Positions 1 through 5,423 of a stretch of 5,823 nt of DNA are shown piece by piece. How positions within the stretch are numbered: the stretch's first letter is position 1; each line of letters starts with the position of its first letter. This DNA is from Sulfurospirillaceae bacterium. GTDB lineage: Bacteria; Campylobacterota; Campylobacteria; Campylobacterales; Sulfurospirillaceae. The notes under the pieces are model-generated. The model saw nothing but the letters and a program-made list of their open reading frames with translations, did not search any database and was not told the DNA's origin. The DNA is taken from the NCBI GenBank assembly GCA_028705785.1, contig JAQWCT010000166.1:1-5823 (forward strand), in the 5' to 3' direction. A program made the translations under genes and the position numbers.

Positions 1-444
1 ATCCCAGGATTTGAAGCACCTTCAATCCTCACATACTCTATGCAAAACCGTTCAGCATCTTGCCGTATTCCTTACGGTGCGGGTGAAAAATCTGTTCGTG
101 TTGAAATGCGTTTCCCAGACTCAACTTCATGCCCATACCTTGCATTCTCAGCAATGCTACTTGCGGGAATTGATGGTATCAATACTAAAACTGAGCCTGT
201 TGGTCCAATGGATGAAGACTTATTTGAATTGTCACTTGATGAGATTAGAGAAAAAGGTATTAACCAAATGCCTCATACACTCAGAGGTTCATTGGAATCA
301 CTTATCAGAGATAACGAATATCTATCTCCAGTTATGACAAAAGAATTTATCGATACATACCAACACTACAAATTTGAAACTCAAGTTTGGCCAGACGAAG
401 CTAGACCTACAGCGTTTGAATTTAAAACAATGTTCTCATGCTAA
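1..444 (+). CDS. glnA: Glutamine synthetase type I, C-terminal part (5' end outside window)
   Basis: Glutamine synthetase makes glutamine from glutamate, ammonia and ATP in the cytoplasm and is the main ammonia-assimilating enzyme. The frame is open from base 1 and ends at TAA 442-444, giving 147 codons of a protein normally about 470 residues long. Visible family blocks are IPGFEAP at the left edge, NRSASCRIP (about 46-72), VEMRFPDS (100-123), PYLAFSAMLLAGIDGI (133-180) and the C-terminal FEFKTMFSC, matching the C-terminal catalytic domain of GSI. Two residues are unusual. The tyrosine that is adenylylated in enterobacterial GS (NLYDLP) is phenylalanine here (DLFELS, codon 223-225), so GlnE-type control at this site is not possible. 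The asparagine of the NPYL motif is cysteine (130-132). The gene stands alone at this end, converging on the pbpA unit, and is followed one base after its stop by a hairpin terminator. Confidence 0.97.
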   Translation: MPGFEAPSILTYSMQNRSASCRIPYGAGEKSVRVEMRFPDSTSCPYLAFSAMLLAGIDGINTKTEPVGPMDEDLFELSLDEIREKGINQMPHTLRGSLESLIRDNEYLSPVMTKEFIDTYQHYKFETQVWPDEARPTAFEFKTMFSC

Positions 445-445
445 A

Positions 446-478
446 AAAATAAAAGGGGATAGAATCCCCTTTTATTTT
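446..478. terminator. Bidirectional intrinsic terminator between glnA and the pbpA unit
   Basis: A perfect 14-bp inverted repeat has arms 446-459 and 465-478 around the 5-base loop TAGAA. The loop-proximal half of the stem contains GGGGA/TCCCC and the outer half is A/T only, so each strand ends in a T-rich run: TTTTATTTT for glnA, and TTTTATTTTTTT on the other strand. It begins two bases after the glnA stop codon. Transcripts of the minus-strand unit would reach it about 200 bases after the pbpA stop, and no better terminator is visible between. Confidence 0.88.
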
Positions 479-480
479 CC

Positions 481-492
481 TTTACACGTAAA
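481..492. repeat. Near-copy of the TTTACATGTAAA palindrome
   Basis: TTTACACGTAAA differs from TTTACATGTAAA at one central base. It lies three bases after the glnA terminator hairpin and is the only copy outside a gene. Confidence 0.4.
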
Positions 493-665
493 ATGAGCAA
501 AGCTCCTTTTACTACGTTAGCCACTGTGGCACTAAAGCTTGCCAACTGAGTTGGCAGAAATTTACCTACCCACACTTTAACCAGATTTATAAAAAGCACC
601 AAAGGTGCGTGGGCTTTGTGCCGAGCAAAACCCAGTGTTTTCGTTTTGAGCTTTGCTTTAAAAGC
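481..665. other. Hairpin-rich intergenic region between convergent genes
   Basis: This non-coding stretch between glnA and pbpA contains a series of short perfect inverted repeats: TTTAC/GTAAA (481-492), GAGC/GCTC (495-505), GCCAC/GTGGC (520-530), GCCAACT/AGTTGGC (541-555), GCACC/GGTGC with loop AAA (596-608), AAAAC/GTTTT (627-641) and GCTTT/AAAGC (655-665). Longer-range pairings also exist: 496-505 with 648-657 (10 bp), 528-538 with 613-622 (10 bp, T533 bulged), and CCCAC 569-573 with GTGGG 609-613. The two long arms are nested, so the region could fold as one branched structure. I recognise no known RNA family. It may be a structured 3' UTR, an undescribed small RNA, or a decayed intergenic repeat element. 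Some pairings compete with each other, and I could not compute folding energy. Confidence 0.45.
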
Positions 666-675
666 GTGTTAAGAA

Positions 676-2598
676 TCAAAACATCATTCCACCTTCTTCA
701 CTTGCTTTTTTGATATTGGTCTTAGGGAAAGGCGATACATCGGTAAAATACTCCATAGACCCATCAATTCTTCTTGTCCCAACTCCCTCAGGTATTTTAA
801 ATTGTCTCGTAGTTTCAGGATGTAATTCAAGATATTTTTTCATGAAATGGGCAAAAGATGGTCCAGCGGCACGACCTCCTGTTTCACCTTTTTTAAGAGG
901 CGTATTGTTATCGTTACCATACCAAGTGAGCACTTCTATCTCAGGAGAAAAGCCACAGAACCAAACATCCACATTGTTATTGGTCGTGCCTGTTTTTCCT
1001 GCTATCTCCACGCCATTAACTTGTGCATTTCGACCTGTTCCTCGCTTCACCACTTCTTTCATCATATCTATCATTAAAAAACTTTGTTTCGCTGATGTGA
1101 TAGTCTGTCTTTTGGCTTCATAAACTTTTTCAATTCCTTGACGATTGACCACTTTTTTAACCAAAATAGGTTCTGTTTTAATCCCATAATTTGGGAACAT
1201 GGAATAAAAACCACTGTACTCCAAAGGAGAAATTCCAAAACTTCCAAGGGCAATGGAGAGGTCATAAGGAATATTTTTAAAACCATCTTTTTTGAGCTCT
1301 TTATGAACACTGTCTAACCCTAATAGAGAAAGGAGATTGATAGTGGCTAAGTTTCGAGAATGAACCAAAGCTTCTTTGAGTGTAATGAGACCCTCAAAAT
1401 CATTTTCATAGTTTTTAGGCTTCCAATCTTCTTCTGTTTCACTGTTAGTAAATGTTCGTGAAATATCGGGAATTTCAGACATCGGAGAATATCCCCAATC
1501 CAACGCTTTTTGATATAAAAATGGTTTAAAGCTACTCCCTGGTTGCCTTTTACTCTGCGTAGCACGATTGAAACTACTCTTCGAATAATCAATTCCCCCC
1601 ACCATAGCAAGGACATAACCAGAGTTATTTTCAACAACGACCATTGCCCCATTGAGGTCTGTTGTATTGATATCTTTGGCACGAGAAAGCATCCCATCGT
1701 AGCCCACTTTAAGAGACTCCGCTGCTAATTTTTGAAGCTTTAAATCAATACTAAGATAAATCTGATAACCCCCTTTTTTAAGGTCATCGTATTCATTATT
1801 TAAACTTTTGACGACTTCATCTATCACATAAGGGGCTTTGTTTTGTGTGAGTGTTTCATCATAAACGATAGGGTGTTCAAGGGTAGCTTGGGTGTACTCA
1901 CTCTCACTGATCCAACCGAGATTGTACATCCTGTTAACAACATGATTAGCGCGACTTAAAGAAAGATCCATATGCCTTGTTGGGTCATATGAACTAGGCG
2001 CTTTGGGCAGCCCCACGAGCATCCCAATCTCTTTAAGCGTAAGCGCATCTAAAGACTTGTTAAAATAACCAAGTGCTGCTGTTTTAATACCATAGTAACC
2101 ATGACCAAAATAAACATGATTAAAATAGCGCTCTAAAATTTGCTCCTTGGAGAGTTCTGTTTCTATTTTATACGCCAAAATAGCTTCATTTATTTTTCGT
2201 GTGAGTGTTTTTTGGCGTGTTAAAACCGTGTTTTTAATAAGTTGCTGTGTGATAGTACTAGCACCCTCAACCATTTTCATTGCTTTTAAATCTTTAACCA
2301 ATGCCCTAAAAATAGCTTCAATATTAACACCACTGTGTTCAAAAAATGAAGTATCTTCTGTTGCCACTAAAGCTTCGACCACGCGAGGCGGAATATCTTG
2401 ATAAGCAACATATAACCGATGTTCTTCATCAAAAAGATTGGCGATAAGTTCACCATTTCTATCAAAAATCTGTGTGGTTAATTTAGGGGTGTAATCAATA
2501 ATTTTATAGGCATCAAAACGAATTTGCGCATACACAAAAATACAACCCATTAAAACAGTAAAAACTACCATAAAAAAAATCGTTACTAAATATTTCAC
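676..2598 (-). CDS. pbpA: Penicillin-binding protein 1A: bifunctional peptidoglycan glycosyltransferase/transpeptidase
   Basis: A class A PBP polymerises lipid II into glycan strands and cross-links the peptides on the outer face of the inner membrane. The 640-residue protein has one N-terminal signal-anchor helix (about 3-25). The GT51 glycosyltransferase domain shows EDTSFFEHSG with catalytic Glu81, GASTITQQL (112-120), RKINEAI with Glu138, and the ERYFNHVYFG block (156-165). The transpeptidase domain has the active-site serine motif SSFK (Ser355, Lys358), SRN (414-416) and KTGT (535-538). All catalytic motifs are present and the length is usual for the family in this group, so it should be active. 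The start is GTG at 2598-2596, overlapping the upstream ATPase stop as GTGA, with Shine-Dalgarno AGGAGA at 2612-2607, 8 bases upstream. It is the last gene of the minus-strand unit. mrcA is an equivalent name. Confidence 0.97.
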   Translation of the reverse strand: MKYLVTIFFMVVFTVLMGCIFVYAQIRFDAYKIIDYTPKLTTQIFDRNGELIANLFDEEHRLYVAYQDIPPRVVEALVATEDTSFFEHSGVNIEAIFRALVKDLKAMKMVEGASTITQQLIKNTVLTRQKTLTRKINEAILAYKIETELSKEQILERYFNHVYFGHGYYGIKTAALGYFNKSLDALTLKEIGMLVGLPKAPSSYDPTRHMDLSLSRANHVVNRMYNLGWISESEYTQATLEHPIVYDETLTQNKAPYVIDEVVKSLNNEYDDLKKGGYQIYLSIDLKLQKLAAESLKVGYDGMLSRAKDINTTDLNGAMVVVENNSGYVLAMVGGIDYSKSSFNRATQSKRQPGSSFKPFLYQKALDWGYSPMSEIPDISRTFTNSETEEDWKPKNYENDFEGLITLKEALVHSRNLATINLLSLLGLDSVHKELKKDGFKNIPYDLSIALGSFGISPLEYSGFYSMFPNYGIKTEPILVKKVVNRQGIEKVYEAKRQTITSAKQSFLMIDMMKEVVKRGTGRNAQVNGVEIAGKTGTTNNNVDVWFCGFSPEIEVLTWYGNDNNTPLKKGETGGRAAGPSFAHFMKKYLELHPETTRQFKIPEGVGTRRIDGSMEYFTDVSPFPKTNIKKASEEGGMMF

Positions 2599-3290
2599 GC
2601 TCTAAATCTCCTATTTTTAAAACCAGCCGCTAAAAGAGCTTTGGTATAATCCTCTTTGGGCTGATGTAAAATTTCTTCTGTATTTCCATACTCTATAATA
2701 AAACCATTTCTAATAATTCCCACTTCTTCGCATAATCCCTCAATCGTCTCAATATCATGGGTCACAAACAAAATATCGAAATGGCACTCATTTTGAAGCC
2801 TTTTAATCAGTGCCAAAATATGGGCTTTGCTTTGCGTATCTAAGGCAGTTGTAGGTTCATCTAGTAGTAAAAGCTTAGGCTCTTGTGACAAAGACATTGC
2901 AATAATGACCCGTTGAAGTTGCCCGCCACTGAGTTCAACAGGAAACCTCTCTAAAAAATCCAAATCCAAATCAACCATTTGAAGATATTTTTTTGCACTT
3001 TCTTTGTCTATCAAAAACTGTTTTCCAATCTTAGTCAATGGAGAAAGTGCTGTAAAAGGATTTTGAGGGACAAAAGCCACCTCTTTTCCTCTTCCAAGCA
3101 CATACGAGGCATCTATTTCCATCAAAGATTCAAGTTCATTTGGCAACATTCCCAAAAGGGCTTTAAGCGTCAAACTTTTACCGCTCCCACTCTCACCAAT
3201 AAGCGCAAAAGATTTTTGAAAAGAAAAGCTTACATGTAAAAGCGTTTTATCTCTACTTTTGACTAAAAGTTGCTTACATGTAAGGCTCAT
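2595..3290 (-). CDS. ABC transporter ATP-binding protein, NikD/DppD type, without a permease nearby
   Basis: This is a single-domain ABC ATPase that would energise a membrane permease from the cytoplasmic side. Numbered from ATG 3290 (231 residues), it shows Walker A GESGSGKS (32-39), the Q-loop in VPQNPF (Gln76), signature LSGGQ (120-124), Walker B LLLLDEP (140-146) and the switch His178 in FVTHD. GSGKSLTLKALLGMLP and the C-terminal YTKALLAA resemble the peptide/nickel importer ATPases; the length is close to NikD and shorter than OppD/DppD (over 300). No permease, substrate-binding protein or second ATPase is visible, so the substrate cannot be told. I chose ATG 3290-3288 because it forms an ATGA overlap with the bioF stop. 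A TTG at 3299 would add three residues, and neither start has a clear Shine-Dalgarno. Its stop overlaps the pbpA GTG. The 5' end of the gene holds two copies of the TTACATGTAA palindrome. Confidence 0.92.
   Translation of the reverse strand: MSLTCKQLLVKSRDKTLLHVSFSFQKSFALIGESGSGKSLTLKALLGMLPNELESLMEIDASYVLGRGKEVAFVPQNPFTALSPLTKIGKQFLIDKESAKKYLQMVDLDLDFLERFPVELSGGQLQRVIIAMSLSQEPKLLLLDEPTTALDTQSKAHILALIKRLQNECHFDILFVTHDIETIEGLCEEVGIIRNGFIIEYGNTEEILHQPKEDYTKALLAAGFKNRRFRA
3229..3240. repeat. TTACATGTAA palindrome, copy inside the ABC ATPase gene
   Basis: The exact 10-bp core is at 3230-3239. On the minus strand it is read as TTA CAT GTA A (Leu-His-Val) just before the Walker A region. It lies 44 bases from the next copy. 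Confidence 0.6.
3273..3284. repeat. TTACATGTAA palindrome, copy at the start of the ABC ATPase gene
   Basis: CTTACATGTAAG is a perfect 12-bp palindrome with the exact core at 3274-3283. It is read as CTT ACA TGT AAG (Leu-Thr-Cys-Lys), a different codon phase from the copy at 3229-3240, and starts four bases inside the chosen ATG codon's downstream side. Confidence 0.6.
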
Positions 3291-4369
3291 TTGAGACAAT
3301 CACACAACATTTGTAATGTCTCACAACGCTCACCCAATCGTGGAATAATTCTCAAAATAGGCTTCACCACAGTAGGTGGTCGAATGGCTCCCACCAAAAA
3401 TCCACGCTCAATAAGCTTTTGTTGCATTTCCAAAACATTCCCACTGTCTTTAAGCGTATAAGCAAATATCAAACCATCTATCTTTTGGTTAAAATATCGC
3501 TTAATGAGGGCTTGTCTTTGTTCAATTTCTGCCCTTAAGGTTTCTTTGTTTTTGAAAATATACAAAAAACCCTGATACCCTAATGCAATATCAAAGAGTG
3601 ATGGGGCGGTGGTATAGATGATAGCTTTAGCCCTATTTTGCAGATACTGCGCGATATGTTCGCTACACAAAATATACGCTCCATAACTCCCAAGAGCCTT
3701 TCCCAAAGTTCCCATTTTGATGTGATTTGGGGATGGCGTAATGCCATAAAGCTCAAAAACACCACGAAGATTTTCACCGACAACACCGACACTGTGGGCT
3801 TCATCAACGATTAAAATAGCGTTGTGACGATGGGCAACCTCAAAGATGTCGGGATTGAGCAAATCTCCACTCATGGAGTAGATACCCTCAACGGCAACAA
3901 TGACTCTATGGTGCTTGGTTGTTTGGATGAGTGTTTCAAGATGATTGGCATCATTATGTTTAAAAAACAACACCTTTGCATCCAGTGTTTTAGACGCGAT
4001 AATACCACTAGCATGGTACTCTTCATCTAAAATCAAAATATCCTTTTTGCGAGGCAAGGCTTCGATTAATGAAAAATTGGCTAAAAAACCACTACCGCAT
4101 ACCAAGGCAGATTCGAAACCATTATTTCTTGTTAAAAAAGATTCAAATTCTTCATGGATAGGATGGTAGCCGTTGACCAAGATGGATGCTTTGGGCGCAT
4201 GAGATTTGTACATGGAAACTTGCGTCACAGCTCGTTCAAAAAGAGAATGAATTTGGGCTAAACCCAGATAATCATTCGAGCTAAAATCGTGCAAATCTTC
4301 ATCATACATTTTTCTACTACGAAAACGATGGGATTTTTTAATAGCCTCTAGTTCGTTTTGATACATCAT
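3287..4369 (-). CDS. bioF: BioF-family aminoacyl transferase (probable 8-amino-7-oxononanoate synthase)
   Basis: This is a PLP-dependent alpha-oxoamine synthase. BioF condenses pimeloyl thioester with L-alanine to give 8-amino-7-oxononanoate, the first ring-forming step of biotin synthesis, in the cytoplasm. The 360 residues show SSNDYLGL (30-37), GSGFLAN (92-98), the cofactor-stacking His119 in YHAS, DEAHSVG with Asp189 against the PLP ring nitrogen, GTLGKALG with the Schiff-base Lys224, and the C-terminal AIRPPTV (328-334) and LRI that fit BioF best. It is somewhat shorter than E. coli BioF (about 384), mainly at the N-terminus. The glycine-rich GSGGS stretch of E. coli BioF reads APKAS here (58-62). 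No other biotin gene is in view, so another alpha-oxoamine synthase activity is possible. The ATG at 4369 overlaps the maf stop as TAATG, with a second ATG directly after it; I see no Shine-Dalgarno, so coupling to maf is likely. Confidence 0.85.
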   Translation of the reverse strand: MMYQNELEAIKKSHRFRSRKMYDEDLHDFSSNDYLGLAQIHSLFERAVTQVSMYKSHAPKASILVNGYHPIHEEFESFLTRNNGFESALVCGSGFLANFSLIEALPRKKDILILDEEYHASGIIASKTLDAKVLFFKHNDANHLETLIQTTKHHRVIVAVEGIYSMSGDLLNPDIFEVAHRHNAILIVDEAHSVGVVGENLRGVFELYGITPSPNHIKMGTLGKALGSYGAYILCSEHIAQYLQNRAKAIIYTTAPSLFDIALGYQGFLYIFKNKETLRAEIEQRQALIKRYFNQKIDGLIFAYTLKDSGNVLEMQQKLIERGFLVGAIRPPTVVKPILRIIPRLGERCETLQMLCDCLK

Positions 4370-4923
4370 TATTTAGTTAAAAAAGGCATTAATTTTTCCA
4401 CACACAAGCCCATGGCAGTACTTTCAAAGCCGACCACTTCTTTGATGTATTTTTTACAAAATCCCTCAACCATACAAGCACCCGCTTTTCCCATCCACTC
4501 ATCACCCTCTAAATATTTATCAAGTTCTCCTACATCAAAAGGTAAAAAGAGATAATCTGTAGAAGAGAGGTCTATCAATTCATATTCACTCGATTTATAC
4601 ATCATACAGGTAAGGATACTGACTTTATTGCCACTTTGTTTTTCTAAAATTCTTCGTGCGTCTTCTTTATCTTTGGCTTTTCTGAGAATTTCACCATGTG
4701 CTGTTACGACCGTATCGGCACATAAAACAGGTGTTTGTACATCCCATTTTTCAAGGTAACTTTGCATTTTCCCTTTAGTGGCATGATATACAAAATGTGC
4801 GGGATTGGAAATTCTCAAAGATTCCTCATCAAAGTCACAAGCCCTTTGCGTAAAAGGAATACCAAAAGCATCAAGTATCTGCGCTCTTGTGAGGGAGCTT
4901 GAGGCTAAGATAAGAGGTTTCAC
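4369..4923 (-). CDS. maf: Maf-family nucleoside triphosphate pyrophosphatase
   Basis: Maf proteins hydrolyse non-canonical or modified nucleoside triphosphates to monophosphates, a house-cleaning role in the cytoplasm; older annotations call them septum formation inhibitors. The 184 residues are normal for the family. Visible motifs are LASSSLTR at the N-terminus (6-13, the phosphate-binding loop with Arg13), DFDEE (30-34), CADTVV (68-73) with catalytic Asp70, and DEWMGKAGACMVEGF (141-155), the counterpart of the W-GKAG-Y-IQG block. The usual YxIQG there is CMVEG, so the base preference (dTTP/UTP or m7GTP) cannot be assigned. The start is GTG 4923-4921, two bases after the stop of the membrane protein, with AAGAGG at 4938-4933 as Shine-Dalgarno, 9 bases upstream. 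It is a regular neighbour of alaS in this phylum, as I recall. Confidence 0.94.
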   Translation of the reverse strand: MKPLILASSSLTRAQILDAFGIPFTQRACDFDEESLRISNPAHFVYHATKGKMQSYLEKWDVQTPVLCADTVVTAHGEILRKAKDKEDARRILEKQSGNKVSILTCMMYKSSEYELIDLSSTDYLFLPFDVGELDKYLEGDEWMGKAGACMVEGFCKKYIKEVVGFESTAMGLCVEKLMPFLTK

Positions 4924-4925
4924 GC

Positions 4926-5423
4926 TTAGTAACCTCTTAAAATAACGCCAAAATAGACAGAAATAATCGCTAAAATGAGATTAAGTGGGATTAAATACTT
5001 TACCATCAAAACCATATTTTCTTCTACTTCGATGTAATTTCCCTCATCAAAACCTTTTTTTGCCTTCCAGTATTTGATATACATGTAAACAAAATTAAAA
5101 GCGATAAAAGTCCACAAAGCCTCTTTCGTATTGACCATCACATAAGTCGTAGGATTACCGCTTTTAAAGCCAATGCCTAAATTCATAAAAACGGAAGTCA
5201 ATACGATGATAAACATTACAGGCAATAAAAAGACGATGTAGCGCTTCATCATTCTAAGACAGCTACCAAACTTAACTTTATTGTCTAGGATATCTGCTTC
5301 TACAGGCTGTATCACAAAACGCAGTACAAACATACTTCCGATTAATAAACATGCACTTAAAATATGCAAAAAAATGATAATTCTGCCAAAATCTCCAAAT
5401 ATTTCTATAAAAAAATCGCGCAT
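4926..5423 (-). CDS. Four-helix inner-membrane protein of unknown function
   Basis: I do not recognise this protein with certainty. Numbered from ATG 5423 it has 165 residues and four clear hydrophobic helices (about 15-37, 61-83, 99-118 and 137-160), with a positively charged loop KYWKAKKG after helix 3 and a short C-terminal tail. Helix 1 carries a histidine in FLHILSACLLIGS (His20). A histidine in a similar H-I-L-x-A-x-x-x-x-G context is typical of small CopD-, DUF2269- or HemJ-like membrane proteins, where it can bind haem, but the match is only by eye. I chose ATG 5423-5421, which shares one base with the alaS stop (TGATG), because AAGG at 5433-5430 lies 6 bases upstream of it. The GTG at 5426 would have only 3 bases of spacing. 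The gene sits between alaS and maf and ends two bases before maf. Confidence 0.88.
   Translation of the reverse strand: MRDFFIEIFGDFGRIIIFLHILSACLLIGSMFVLRFVIQPVEADILDNKVKFGSCLRMMKRYIVFLLPVMFIIVLTSVFMNLGIGFKSGNPTTYVMVNTKEALWTFIAFNFVYMYIKYWKAKKGFDEGNYIEVEENMVLMVKYLIPLNLILAIISVYFGVILRGY
5078..5089. repeat. Near-copy of the TTTACATGTAAA palindrome in the membrane protein gene
   Basis: TATACATGTAAA matches 11 of 12 bases of the palindrome. It is read in the third codon phase, as TAC ATG TAT (Tyr-Met-Tyr) on the minus strand. Confidence 0.45.

Noticed and set aside
11..337. Alternative plus-strand open frame of 108 codons over glnA
   Set aside because: It is out of frame with clear glutamine synthetase sequence and has no family features.
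588..593. TATAAA as a -10 promoter element in the intergenic region
   Set aside because: No matching -35 at a suitable distance and no gene downstream on that strand; expected by chance in AT-rich sequence.
710..1123. Plus-strand open frame opposite pbpA (137 codons), and similar frames opposite bioF and the ATPase
   Set aside because: They lie fully antisense to well-supported genes, show no recognisable motifs, and look like shadows of the coding strand.
2538..2555. Lipobox-like LMGC at residues 16-19 of the penicillin-binding protein
   Set aside because: The cysteine lies in the middle of a continuous hydrophobic signal-anchor helix, and class A PBPs are anchored by that helix rather than by lipidation.
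2572..2579. Run of eight A bases near the start of pbpA, a possible phase-variable tract
   Set aside because: It encodes Phe codons in the membrane anchor of an essential-type gene. The tract is short for slippage, and A runs are common in such AT-rich DNA.
3288..3299. TTG at 3299 as start of the ABC ATPase
   Set aside because: ATG 3290 gives the typical ATGA overlap with bioF and a better start codon; TTG adds only three residues and has no Shine-Dalgarno.
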